NCBI GenBank assembly: GCA_017516315.1
Contig: JAFXDE010000043.1
Coordinates: 1-64,000 of the forward strand
Reading direction: 5' to 3'
From: Clostridia bacterium
GTDB lineage: Bacteria; Bacillota; Clostridia; Oscillospirales; Acutalibacteraceae
DNA: 64,000 nt
The notes under the pieces were generated by a model. It had not been told where the DNA came from and did not search any database. It saw nothing but the letters and a program-made list of their open reading frames with translations. The translations under genes were made by a program, and so were the position numbers. Shown here one piece after another: positions 42,987 to 51,216 of the stretch (within the stretch, counting starts at the first letter, position 1; every line of letters begins with the position of its first letter).

Positions 42987-43964
42987 TTATTCGGAAATCA
43001 GCTTGGTACCGCTATAAAAATGAGTTAAAATTTCCTCGTAGGAGCTTCCCTGACGCGCCATATAATCAGCGCTGTACTGACTCATTCCTACTCCGTGACC
43101 CTTTCCGTAAACAGTCAGCTTAATTCCGTCTTTTGTCTTTTCAGCCGTAAAATAAGGACTTTTAAGACCGTAAGCTGATCGCAGCTCTGTGGAAGAAAGA
43201 TTTTTTTTATTGAATGTGATTTCCTTTACGAAGCCGTCATCATTTTTTTTAATACCTTTGAAAGCTGCATCGAAATCCTCCTCTGATTCGCTGAAAGGCT
43301 TTACGAATTCTTTTTTACTCAGCTTTACTTCGGAGGTTATGTCGGGTGAAAGCTTGTCTCCCGGGGCAGTAACAGCCTTAAGATAGGGGACATCGTTACC
43401 CCAAACATCGGACGCGCTTACTGTCTTTCCGGGTGATAAGCCGTGAAAAACTGTCATAGCAGTTTCGCCGTTATAGGCAAGATATTCGTACATAACGCTT
43501 TCTACAGCCTCTCTGACCTTCTGAGAATATATGGAGTAGCTGTTACCCCATTTTTCCCGAAGCTCCTCTTCGGTTATAAATGCCTGATGTATCTCGGAGT
43601 TATCTGAAATATCTGTCGGGTTGTCAGCGTTTTCCGTAAGCCATTTTACATAAGTATAGGAAGCTACTGCCTGTGCTTTCAGAGCTTCCTTATGAAAGGA
43701 TGCAGGCATCTCTGCGCAGACAGCACCGTAGACATAATCCTCTGCGCTCATTTCCGTTACCTTCCCGTCAGCTGAAACAGTCAATGTCTCTGTTTTCTGA
43801 GTCGTAGACGGTGCCTCTGCTTCTCTTTCGGTGCTTTCTTCTGCGGCAGTTGTTTCTTTTGGAGCAGTAGTGCTTTTATTTTCCTCGCTGTCAGCGAGAG
43901 TTACAAGCGGAACGGATATCATCATTAAAAACAGAATAAGTGTCATTATAAGATTTGTTTTCAT
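42987..43964 (-). CDS. SpoIID/LytB-domain protein (sporulation lytic transglycosylase-like)
   Basis: A 325-residue exported protein. A signal peptide or anchor (residues 1-24) and a Thr/Glu-rich linker (about 27-62) precede the SpoIID domain. The family's first block is VYGAVCAEMPASFHKEALKA near residue 78, whose Glu in the EMP motif corresponds to the catalytic Glu of SpoIID; the last block is YGKGHGVGMSQYSADYMA near 288. SpoIID cleaves glycan strands during engulfment. It could be SpoIID itself or a vegetative LytB-like relative. The known spoIID is SigE-dependent, but I find no convincing SigE promoter upstream. Confidence 0.8.
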   Translation of the reverse strand: MKTNLIMTLILFLMMISVPLVTLADSEENKSTTAPKETTAAEESTEREAEAPSTTQKTETLTVSADGKVTEMSAEDYVYGAVCAEMPASFHKEALKAQAVASYTYVKWLTENADNPTDISDNSEIHQAFITEEELREKWGNSYSIYSQKVREAVESVMYEYLAYNGETAMTVFHGLSPGKTVSASDVWGNDVPYLKAVTAPGDKLSPDITSEVKLSKKEFVKPFSESEEDFDAAFKGIKKNDDGFVKEITFNKKNLSSTELRSAYGLKSPYFTAEKTKDGIKLTVYGKGHGVGMSQYSADYMARQGSSYEEILTHFYSGTKLISE

Positions 43965-44017
43965 TTCAATTTCTCCCGGGATTTATTCAAAATTTTGGCA
44001 AAGTAGCCGATTTTTTA

Positions 44018-44046
44018 TTGACATTATTATTACTATGTTATAAAAT
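44018..44046 (+). promoter_or_regulatory. Consensus SigA promoter of the citrate synthase operon
   Basis: Perfect TTGACA (44018-44023), a 17-nt spacer and TAAAAT (44041-44046), about 58 nt before the ATG at 44104, in the gap divergent from the SpoIID-like gene. Confidence 0.82.
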
Positions 44047-44103
44047 ATAAGGTAATTACATTATTGTGAGGTATTATAATTTTTTTCGGGAGGATATGCA
44101 AAA

Positions 44104-45546
44104 ATGAAAAACAGTATAAACCCAATCTCGCCCGAATTGCTTGAGGTAATGAGCGATAAGATTGAAAAGAAAAGTCAGATCGACCTTGACGCCTTTTGGA
44201 AATACGGTGTAAAAAGAGGTCTGCGTAACCCTGACGGTACAGGAGTTATGGCAGGTCTTACAAATATCTGCTCTGTAGACGGCTATTACATCGAAGACGG
44301 TGAAAGAGTTCCTAAACACGGTGTACTTAAGTACAGAGGTATTAACATAAACAATATAATTGAGGCCTGCGAAAAGGAGGATCGTTTCGGATTTGAGGAG
44401 GTAGTATATCTTCTATTATTCGGTACTCTTCCTACCTGCAGTCAGTTAGAGCTTTTTAAGGAAATTTTAGGCACCTGCCGTTATCTTCCCGATACTTATA
44501 TCGAGGATGTTCTTATGAAAAATGCTTCGATGGATATTATGAATAAGCTTTCCCGTTGTGTTCTTACTTCCTATTCCTTTGACGAAAACCCTGACGATAT
44601 TTCTATCGAAAATGTTCTTCGTCAGTCAGTTCAGATAATTGCACAGCTTCCCGTAATGATGTGTTATGCTTATCAGGTAAAGAGGATGAAATTCTATGGT
44701 AAAAGTATGTATGTTCATCCCGAAAAGAAGGAGCTTTCCACAGCTGAAAGCATTCTCAGATCCATCCGTCCTGACCGTAAATATACCGATGAAGAGGCTA
44801 AGCTTTTAGATATTTGTCTTATTCTTCACGCTGAGCACGGCGGCGGTAATAACTCCACCTTTACTACGAGAGTTCTTACCTCCAGCGGTACTGACACCTA
44901 TTCTGCCGTAGCAGCGGCTATCGGTGCACTCAAGGGCGGAAAGCACGGCGGTGCAAATATCAAGGTAAGCCGTATGATCGATGAAATAAAGGCTAACATC
45001 GAAGACATAACCGACGAACAGCAGGTTTTCGATTATCTCGAAAAAATCGTAAGAAAGCAGGCGGGCGACGGAACAGGTCTTATTTACGGTATGGGTCACG
45101 CTGTTTATCTTCTCTCTGACCCGAGAGCTGTTATTCTTAAAAGAAAAGCCAAAGAATTTGCATATAAAAAGGGCTTTGAAAAGGATTATGAGCTTCTTGC
45201 AAATATCGAAAAGCTTACACCTCAGGTATTCCGTAAGGTAAAGGGAAGAAATAAGGTAATGTGCGCAAATGTGGATCTTTATTCGGGTCTTATCTATAAA
45301 ATGCTGAATATTCCCGAGGATCTCTACACTCCCATTTTTGCTTCGGCAAGAATAGCCGGTTGGTCTGCACACCGACTTGAGGAGCTTATTTCAGGCGGAA
45401 AAATTATCAGACCTGCTTATAAGAGCATCGCACTTCCTAAGAAATATGTTCCTATGGAGGAAAGAATAGAAAATTATAACTCAAAAAATGAGTACATACC
45501 CTCTGAACAGAGAATTTATAAGGAGGACGGTAGTAATGAAGCTTAA
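44104..45546 (+). CDS. gltA: Citrate synthase
   Basis: A 480-residue enzyme that condenses acetyl-CoA with oxaloacetate. The active-site set can be read: ILHAEHGGGNNSTF near residue 240 (first His), GMGHAVYLLSDPRAV near 330 (second His) and the C-terminal Asp/Arg region ANVDLYSGLIYKML near 395, followed by ARIAGWSAHRLEE. The N-terminus (residues 1-60) and an end rich in Glu and Asn extend beyond the core, as in many clostridial homologues. FFSGGGAGG-type ribosome site: CGGGAGG lies upstream. No aconitase or isocitrate dehydrogenase gene is nearby, though these often follow in Clostridia. Confidence 0.92.
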   Translation: MKNSINPISPELLEVMSDKIEKKSQIDLDAFWKYGVKRGLRNPDGTGVMAGLTNICSVDGYYIEDGERVPKHGVLKYRGININNIIEACEKEDRFGFEEVVYLLLFGTLPTCSQLELFKEILGTCRYLPDTYIEDVLMKNASMDIMNKLSRCVLTSYSFDENPDDISIENVLRQSVQIIAQLPVMMCYAYQVKRMKFYGKSMYVHPEKKELSTAESILRSIRPDRKYTDEEAKLLDICLILHAEHGGGNNSTFTTRVLTSSGTDTYSAVAAAIGALKGGKHGGANIKVSRMIDEIKANIEDITDEQQVFDYLEKIVRKQAGDGTGLIYGMGHAVYLLSDPRAVILKRKAKEFAYKKGFEKDYELLANIEKLTPQVFRKVKGRNKVMCANVDLYSGLIYKMLNIPEDLYTPIFASARIAGWSAHRLEELISGGKIIRPAYKSIALPKKYVPMEERIENYNSKNEYIPSEQRIYKEDGSNEA

Positions 45547-46423
45547 AGAAACTAAAGAAATATCCTTTTACGGTAAGCTGCCTTTAATCTTCTTTTTATG
45601 TTGTGCTGTTACAGTAGTAATAAGAGCAGTACAGGTTTTTTCTTTTGTTGACCGTGAAACCGGATTTTTAAAGTGTGGCAGCGCTCTCAGTGTAGTCCTT
45701 TATCTGATAATAGCTGTTTCCTGTCTTTTCTTTGCCGTAACAGCGTTTTTGAGTAAAGAAACAGCAAAAACAGAGATTAAGGCTGAAAAGAATACTCTGC
45801 TTTCAGTTCTCACTTGTCTTATGTCCTTCGGATTCTTATATGACTCTGCATCTTCCTTTATAGGAAGCGTTGACTCAGCGGGAAGCTCCTCCTACGGTGT
45901 GTCTGCCTTTCAGTCTATGATGCTTTCGGGAACGCTTCCACAGTTTTTACAGAGTGTTTTTGCTCTTTTATCGGCAGCTTATTTCCTTTCTTTCGCTAAG
46001 GATATGATTAAAGGAACAGATAAGGCCTCAAAGCATAAAATTATCGCTGTAGCTCCCGTATGCTGGGCAGGCTTCAGACTCGTTTACCGTTTCGTCGAGC
46101 AGATAAGCTATATCCGCGTTTCTGAGCTTCTTCTTGAGCTTGTTTTACTTGCTTTTACGGTTATGTTTTTTATGGCTTTTGCTCAGGTCGCTTCGGGTGT
46201 ATATGTAAAAAATGCCCGTTGGCGTATAATCGGCTTAGGTCTTCCTACTGCGCTTATCTCTCTTACTCTTAATATACCCCGTCTCGCTTTTGTTCTTGTC
46301 CGGGGTGTAGATGAGCTTTATGTTAAATATCCCTTCAAGGTAAGCGATTTTATTATTGCACTGTTTATTATTGTTCTTATTATCAGACTTACAGGCGTGA
46401 AAAAAGAGTCCGCTGAGGCTTGA
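45536..46423 (+). CDS. Polytopic membrane protein of unknown function
   Basis: A 295-residue protein with seven or eight hydrophobic segments and short polar loops. I do not recognise a family. It starts at ATG 45536, which has AAGGAGG upstream inside the end of the citrate synthase gene and overlaps that gene by 11 nt, so translation is probably coupled; an ATG at 45488 lacks a ribosome site. A central segment (GSVDSAGSSSYGVSAFQ) may lie outside the cell. It is followed by lgt after 14 nt. Placement in the operon gives no firm role. Confidence 0.7.
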   Translation: MKLKETKEISFYGKLPLIFFLCCAVTVVIRAVQVFSFVDRETGFLKCGSALSVVLYLIIAVSCLFFAVTAFLSKETAKTEIKAEKNTLLSVLTCLMSFGFLYDSASSFIGSVDSAGSSSYGVSAFQSMMLSGTLPQFLQSVFALLSAAYFLSFAKDMIKGTDKASKHKIIAVAPVCWAGFRLVYRFVEQISYIRVSELLLELVLLAFTVMFFMAFAQVASGVYVKNARWRIIGLGLPTALISLTLNIPRLAFVLVRGVDELYVKYPFKVSDFIIALFIIVLIIRLTGVKKESAEA

Positions 46424-46437
46424 TTACAGGTGAAAAT

Positions 46438-47499
46438 ATGGATACTGTTTTAGTTAAATTCGCAGGAATAAATACGGAGTTTACCGTGTCTAAGATTCTC
46501 GATTTAGGCTTTACCGAGGTAAGATGGTATGGTGCGATTATCGCTTTCGGCTTTCTTCTTGCCGTGCTTCTCGGTGGCCGTATCGCTCACATGTGGAAGG
46601 TTAATCTTGATAAAATGATTGACATTCTTCTTTTCGGTACTGTCGGCGGCATAGTAGGAGCCAGAGCATATTATGTAGCCTTTGAATGGGAGTATTATTC
46701 TCAGCATCTTTCAGAGATTTATAAGATATGGGAAGGCGGTCTTGCCATTTACGGCGGAATTATCGGAGGTATACTTGCAGCCTTTGTGGTATGTAAGGCG
46801 GAAAAGATTAATTTCTATAATCTTCTCGATATGGGCGGAATAAGCCTTCTCGTCGGTCAGGGTATCGGAAGATGGGGCAACTATGCCAACCAGGAGGCGT
46901 TCGGCGGCTTTACCTATAAAAATTTCGGTATGATGAGCGACACGGTTGCTTCCTATATACAGAGACCCGATGTAGCGGTGCAGTACGGGCTTGAAAATGT
47001 GGAAAATATTCCGCAGTACATAGCTGATAATAATTTATATGTGCATCCTACGTTTTTCTATGAATCCGTCTGGTGTCTTTTAGGTGTGCTTGTGCTTTAT
47101 ACAGTAATGAAGAAGTACCGTAAATTCAGCGGTGAAATGTTCCTTATTTACGGCTTATGGTACGGCCTTGAAAGAGCCGTCGTGGAGGGACTCCGTTCTG
47201 ACAGCCTTTACATCGGTAACACAGGACTCAGAGTTTCTCAGGTGCTGTCCATACTGATTGTAGCCGTTTGCGGCACATTACTTATATTAAAGCTTATCAA
47301 ATATTCAAAGACTCCTCGCGAGGTGGAGGGTACGGATTATATAGCGATTTCTAACGATAAGGAATACAACCGTATAACGAAGGCTTTAAATAAAAGAGCT
47401 GCCAGAAAGAACTGGAGGTTCGAATATAACCGTGTCGGTGATAAGCTTTATGTAACCGCTACCACGGATAAGGGTATAGTAACAAATAAAATTATCTGA
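46438..47499 (+). CDS. lgt: Prolipoprotein diacylglyceryl transferase
   Basis: A 353-residue membrane enzyme that moves diacylglycerol from phosphatidylglycerol to the lipobox cysteine of prolipoproteins. It has seven membrane segments, the YGGIIGG motif near residue 108 and the Lgt signature GRWGNYANQEAFGG near 140; the later essential-Arg region is GLWYGLERAVVEGLRSDSL near 240. A roughly 50-residue cytoplasmic tail rich in Lys and Arg extends past the usual end. ATG 46438 has AGGTGA at good spacing. An upstream in-frame ATG overlapping the previous gene is less likely. Confidence 0.93.
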   Translation: MDTVLVKFAGINTEFTVSKILDLGFTEVRWYGAIIAFGFLLAVLLGGRIAHMWKVNLDKMIDILLFGTVGGIVGARAYYVAFEWEYYSQHLSEIYKIWEGGLAIYGGIIGGILAAFVVCKAEKINFYNLLDMGGISLLVGQGIGRWGNYANQEAFGGFTYKNFGMMSDTVASYIQRPDVAVQYGLENVENIPQYIADNNLYVHPTFFYESVWCLLGVLVLYTVMKKYRKFSGEMFLIYGLWYGLERAVVEGLRSDSLYIGNTGLRVSQVLSILIVAVCGTLLILKLIKYSKTPREVEGTDYIAISNDKEYNRITKALNKRAARKNWRFEYNRVGDKLYVTATTDKGIVTNKII

Positions 47500-47515
47500 T
47501 AAAGGGTGAATGGAA

Positions 47516-48367
47516 ATGTACAGATTAATTGACGGAAAAGAAGTTTCAAACTACATCAAATCAAAGGTCAGAGAGGAAATTACGGCACTCGGAGAAAAGG
47601 GCATAAAATCAACCCTTGCTGTTATTATTGTCGGTGATGACCCTGCCTCCAGAGTTTATGTCAATAACAAAAAAAGAGCCTGTGAGGCTACGGGCATAGT
47701 ATCCAGAGAATATGCTCTTCCCGAAGAAACATCGGAAGCTGAGCTTTTAGCTCTTATTAATGAGCTTAACGATGATAAGGAGGTTAACGGTATCCTCTGT
47801 CAGCTTCCTTTACCGCGTCATATTGACGAGAAAAAGGTAATCGATGCTATCAGCCCCGAAAAGGATGTAGATGTTTTTTCAGAGATTAATGTGGGCAAGA
47901 TGTGGGTAGGAGATTATGATGTAGCATCCTGTACTCCAAAAGGCGTTATAGAGCTTCTCGATTATTACGGTATTCCCTTAGAGGGTAAAAACTGTGTAAT
48001 TATCGGCAGAAGCAATATCGTCGGTAAGCCTATGGCATCTCTTCTTCTCGAGAAAAATGCTACGGTAACTATCTGTCATTCACGAACAGACGATCTTTCA
48101 TTCTTCACACGCAATGCCGATGTAATCGTCGCCGCTGTAGGCAGAAAGAGATTTGTTACCGCTGATATGGTAAAGGAAGGTGCTGTTGTAGTCGATGTCG
48201 GTATTAACAGAGATGACAATGGTAAGCTTTGCGGTGATGTGGATTTTGAAAATGTAAAGGATAAATGCTCTTACATTACTCCCGTTCCCGGCGGATGCGG
48301 ACCTATGACTATCGCTGTTCTTATGAAAAACACTCTTGCTGTAACAAAGAAGCAGAATAATGTTTAA
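47516..48367 (+). CDS. folD: Bifunctional methylenetetrahydrofolate dehydrogenase/cyclohydrolase
   Basis: A 283-residue enzyme that interconverts methylene-, methenyl- and formyl-tetrahydrofolate with NADP. The substrate-site Lys lies in SRVYVNNKKRACE near residue 55, followed by GILCQLPLPRHID near 95 and PEKDVD. The Rossmann domain has VIIGRSNIVGKPMASLL near 160, and the end motif is TPVPGGCGPMTIAVL near 258, with Cys where most FolD have Val. AAAGGG is 10 nt before ATG 47516 but only 4 nt before the in-frame ATG 47510. It supplies the folate used by TrmFO and by purine synthesis. Confidence 0.95.
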   Translation: MYRLIDGKEVSNYIKSKVREEITALGEKGIKSTLAVIIVGDDPASRVYVNNKKRACEATGIVSREYALPEETSEAELLALINELNDDKEVNGILCQLPLPRHIDEKKVIDAISPEKDVDVFSEINVGKMWVGDYDVASCTPKGVIELLDYYGIPLEGKNCVIIGRSNIVGKPMASLLLEKNATVTICHSRTDDLSFFTRNADVIVAAVGRKRFVTADMVKEGAVVVDVGINRDDNGKLCGDVDFENVKDKCSYITPVPGGCGPMTIAVLMKNTLAVTKKQNNV

Positions 48368-48389
48368 AATATACAGAGGATGATGTAAT

Positions 48390-48797
48390 ATGAAAAAGCT
48401 CTATCTTGGCAGAGATAAGAAATTATGCGGTCTCTGTGCAGGTATCGGTAATTATTTTAATCTTGACCCTACTTTTATAAGAATAGCTATAACCTTTCTT
48501 ACTCTGATTACTGCACTTTTTCCGATGCTGATAATTTATCTTGCTATGTCTTTGGTAGTGCCTCAGGCTCCCGATGATTATGTGGAGGTAAATGACGGAA
48601 GGATTTTAACCCGTGGCATCGATAAAAAAATCAGCGGTGTTTGCAGCGGATATGCTGAATATTTCGGTGTGGACACTACTATAGTCAGACTTATCTTTGT
48701 AATTCTCTTCCTTTTTGTGGGCGGCGGCTTCTGGCTTTATCTTATCAGCCTTCTCTTTATGCCGACCTTCCATACCCCGGAGGAATACAGACAGTAA
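48390..48797 (+). CDS. Tandem PspC-domain membrane protein
   Basis: A 135-residue protein made of two PspC domains in a row (about 1-60 and 70-130). Each has the family start KLYLGRDKKLCGLCAGIGNY or RGIDKKISGVCSGYAEYF, then a hydrophobic helix. PspC proteins sit in the membrane; in proteobacteria they take part in the phage-shock response, while stand-alone clostridial copies are uncharacterised. It starts 22 nt after folD and is followed by a terminator, so it ends the gltA-lgt-folD unit. Confidence 0.85.
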   Translation: MKKLYLGRDKKLCGLCAGIGNYFNLDPTFIRIAITFLTLITALFPMLIIYLAMSLVVPQAPDDYVEVNDGRILTRGIDKKISGVCSGYAEYFGVDTTIVRLIFVILFLFVGGGFWLYLISLLFMPTFHTPEEYRQ

Positions 48798-48803
48798 AAT
48801 ATT

Positions 48804-48835
48804 AAGAGGTTTACTCCGTAAGCCTCTTTTCTTTT
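48804..48835 (+). terminator. Terminator after the PspC gene
   Basis: A 10-bp stem with one G-T pair (AAGAGGTTTA with TAAGCCTCTT), a 5-nt loop and a TTTTCTTTT tail, 7 nt after the stop. Confidence 0.82.
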
Positions 48836-48849
48836 GAAGGTGATTTAAA

Positions 48850-49488
48850 ATGCTGTATATGCTTAATACTGCAAGCTTTGATGACAGCTTTATGGATGAA
48901 ATCAAAGCTGCCGAAAAGAAAATCTTTTCCACCGACAGACTTATCCGCGGAAATAAGCATTCCCTTTGCGGAAGAATTCTTTTAGGCTATATTCTGAAAA
49001 ATCGTTACGGTATAGCTTCTTTTTCGTACAGCTATGGCGAAAACGGAAAGCCCTATCTTAAGAATGAAGATATATTTTTCAGTATAAGCCACAGCGGTAA
49101 ATATGTTCTTTGCTGTGTTTCGGACAGCGAAATCGGATGCGACATAGAAGAAATCAGAGATTATAACCCTAAAGTAGGAAAGAGATTTTTTACATCCGAG
49201 GAGTACGAACTTCTCAGTAATAAAGAGACAGAGGATATTAATTTCGCCAAGCTGTGGACACTGAAGGAAAGCATACTGAAAAAAGAGGGTACGGGAATAA
49301 GCGGCGGTCTCGATACCTATTGCTTTGCTGATTTTATAGATAAAGAAAGCTTTGATGCCTACGGCTGCAGCTTTTACAGCTATCGCTTCGGTGCTTATAT
49401 GGTATCTGTCTGCGGTGAAAAAGCAGATTACGGAACAGAAATCGTATCTGAGGAAAAAATAACTGAATTTATAAGAACTTTAAACTGA
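48850..49488 (+). CDS. Sfp-type 4'-phosphopantetheinyl transferase
   Basis: A 212-residue enzyme that moves phosphopantetheine from CoA to a carrier-protein serine. Its motifs are ENGKPYL near residue 63, FFSISHSGKYVLCCVSDSEI near 75 (SHS motif), GCDIEEI (Mg-binding Asp and Glu) and WTLKESILKKEGTGIS near 138. GAAGGTGAT precedes ATG 48850. Sfp types usually serve polyketide or non-ribosomal peptide carriers, but no such gene lies in the window; it may serve an acyl carrier protein or a distant cluster. Confidence 0.88.
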   Translation: MLYMLNTASFDDSFMDEIKAAEKKIFSTDRLIRGNKHSLCGRILLGYILKNRYGIASFSYSYGENGKPYLKNEDIFFSISHSGKYVLCCVSDSEIGCDIEEIRDYNPKVGKRFFTSEEYELLSNKETEDINFAKLWTLKESILKKEGTGISGGLDTYCFADFIDKESFDAYGCSFYSYRFGAYMVSVCGEKADYGTEIVSEEKITEFIRTLN

Positions 49489-49494
49489 AAACGC

Positions 49495-49523
49495 TTGATT
49501 TATTCAGTCGTATTTTGTATTAT
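49495..49523 (+). promoter_or_regulatory. SigA-type promoter of the second GPH symporter
   Basis: TTGATT (49495-49500), a 17-nt spacer and TATTAT (49518-49523), 33 nt before the ATG at 49556, in the short gap after the transferase gene. Confidence 0.65.
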
Positions 49524-49555
49524 ATTATGGTAGATGTTCTGAAAGGAGATTTTCA

Positions 49556-50968
49556 ATGGAAACTATAAAATACATAAAAGGAAAAATCGGTTACGGTATC
49601 GGTGCGATAGGTCTTGACCTTAGCTACGGTATGTTTTATTCTTTTCTTGCAAAATACCTTACCGACGTTTTAGGACTCGGTGCGTCTTTTCTTCTTATTC
49701 TCACGGCTGTAGCGAGAATCTGGGACGGTGTCAATGACCCGATGATGGGTACTATCGTAGATAATACTCATACTAAGATGGGTAAATACAGACCCTGGAT
49801 TTTAAGAGGCTCTGTATGTAATGCTCTCGTTCTCGTGCTTTTATTCAGCAATCCCTTCGGTCTCAAGGGTGCGGCTCTTTGTGCTTATGTTACAGTTGCT
49901 TATATTGCATGGGGTATGACAAACACGATGGCTGATATTCCTTATTGGTCGATGGTACCCTCCTTTACAAGCGATCCCAAGGAAAGAAACCTTGTTTCTA
50001 CTATTGCCCGTACCTTCTCGGGTCTCGGCCAGGGAATCGTTTCTATCGGTGCTCCTCTTCTTATGACTGCTGTAAGTGTTACGACAGCAATGGATGAAGC
50101 AGGTAATGCAGTAAAGGTACACGATGCTCGAAGCTACCTCGTATGTGCTGTAGTATGTGCTGTTTGTCTTATTTTTTTCTCTTCGGTATCTGTCGCATCT
50201 ACTAAGGAAACCGTAGCACCGAAGGCTCCCGAAAAGTTCTCCTTCAAAAAGACCTTCGAAATTATAAAATCAAACGATCAGCTTCTCGTGTTTATGCTCT
50301 TTGCTATGATTTCCAATGCCGGTTGGTATCTCACCTCAGGCGTTGCTACTTATTATTTCGATGTTGTCGTAGGCGATCCCAATAAGCAGTCTACTTTCTC
50401 ACTTTTCCAGGGTGCAGGCTCAGTAATCGGTCTTCTCTTCCATCCGATTATTACTAAGGTTTTCTCTAAGCGTAAGGCTTATCAGTTCTCTCTTATCTTT
50501 GCCGGACTCGGTTATGTAGGTATTTCCGTAGGCGCTTTCACGGGCGTATTTATGCTTATGAATATTTCCTACTTTATCTGTGCTGTAGGTATGGCATCAA
50601 TGTTTATTTCACAGACTATTTTCCTTGCCGATGTTGTTGATTACGGAGAGGTTAAAATGGGCTTCAGAGCTGAATCTGTTACCTTCTCTATGAAGGGCTT
50701 CCTTCAGAAAATGGCATACACCTTCCAGACCGTGATTCTTTTCGGCTCTCTCGGTCTTTCAAATTATAACGGAGAGCTTCACAATCAGAATCCCGCCAGC
50801 GCAAAAACAGCTATTACCCTTATGCTTTCCGTAATTCCTGCCGTACTCTTCTTCATTTCTCTTATCGTATTCTCCGTTAAATTTAAGCTTCACGGAACAT
50901 ATATGGATGAGATTACCGCTGTGGTTACTGAAAACAGACTCAAGAGAGAGACCGCACAGGGCGAATAA
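49556..50968 (+). CDS. GPH-family sugar:cation symporter
   Basis: A 470-residue, 12-helix carrier related to the one at 39127. The signature GVNDPMMGTIVDN lies near residue 60, then KMGKYRPW; the second-half motif is VVDYGEVKMGFRAES near 362. AAAGGAG precedes the ATG. The region DIPYWSMVPSF near 145 matches the DVPFWSMPNVM region of the other copy. No glycosidase is adjacent, so the substrate is unknown; the closest sugar-handling genes are the PfkB kinase and HAD phosphatase 2 kb downstream. Confidence 0.87.
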   Translation: METIKYIKGKIGYGIGAIGLDLSYGMFYSFLAKYLTDVLGLGASFLLILTAVARIWDGVNDPMMGTIVDNTHTKMGKYRPWILRGSVCNALVLVLLFSNPFGLKGAALCAYVTVAYIAWGMTNTMADIPYWSMVPSFTSDPKERNLVSTIARTFSGLGQGIVSIGAPLLMTAVSVTTAMDEAGNAVKVHDARSYLVCAVVCAVCLIFFSSVSVASTKETVAPKAPEKFSFKKTFEIIKSNDQLLVFMLFAMISNAGWYLTSGVATYYFDVVVGDPNKQSTFSLFQGAGSVIGLLFHPIITKVFSKRKAYQFSLIFAGLGYVGISVGAFTGVFMLMNISYFICAVGMASMFISQTIFLADVVDYGEVKMGFRAESVTFSMKGFLQKMAYTFQTVILFGSLGLSNYNGELHNQNPASAKTAITLMLSVIPAVLFFISLIVFSVKFKLHGTYMDEITAVVTENRLKRETAQGE

Positions 50969-50985
50969 ATAATTTAATAGCTAAA

Positions 50986-51154
50986 GACAATCGATTTCGC
51001 CGACATTCCATAAGGCAGTATTTCTTTAATAAGTGATACATCTTCACAATAATGCGTTAAAAATCACCGATATGCGTCAGCATTATCGGTGATTTTTAAC
51101 GATAAACAAATACTGTCTTATGGGATGTCGGCGTTCCGGCGGTTGTCTTTTTTT
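50986..51154. other. Large two-level inverted-repeat element with T-tract
   Basis: Outer arms at 50986-51023 and 51108-51147 pair over 8 bp plus 26 bp, interrupted by one small internal loop; the three non-Watson-Crick positions are all G-T, as expected of RNA. Inside lies a perfect 17-bp hairpin (51056-51072 with 51084-51100) whose loop can form a further TGC/GCA pair. Seven T follow the outer arm. No ORF lies inside. It fills most of the 248-nt gap between the symporter and spoIIGA. It may be the symporter terminator, a structured RNA or a MITE; sequence alone does not decide. Confidence 0.7.
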
Positions 51155-51168
51155 GTGTCTGCTTTTTA

Positions 51169-51201
51169 TCGACATAATAATCATTCTTCTTGCCATATAA
51201 T
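51169..51201 (+). promoter_or_regulatory. Possible Spo0A-controlled spoIIG promoter
   Basis: TCGACA (51169-51174) and a perfect TATAAT (51196-51201) are 21 nt apart, far more than the usual 17. The -35 region overlaps ATCGACA, the complement of TGTCGAT, one base from the 0A-box consensus TGTCGAA. The B. subtilis spoIIG promoter likewise has an over-long spacer and 0A boxes at its -35. The match is suggestive only. Confidence 0.5.
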
Positions 51202-51216
51202 AAACAGGGTGATGTG

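Noticed and set aside
50986..51154. Insertion sequence
   Set aside because: There are inverted arms but no transposase frame and no visible flanking duplication; if mobile it would have to be a non-autonomous element.
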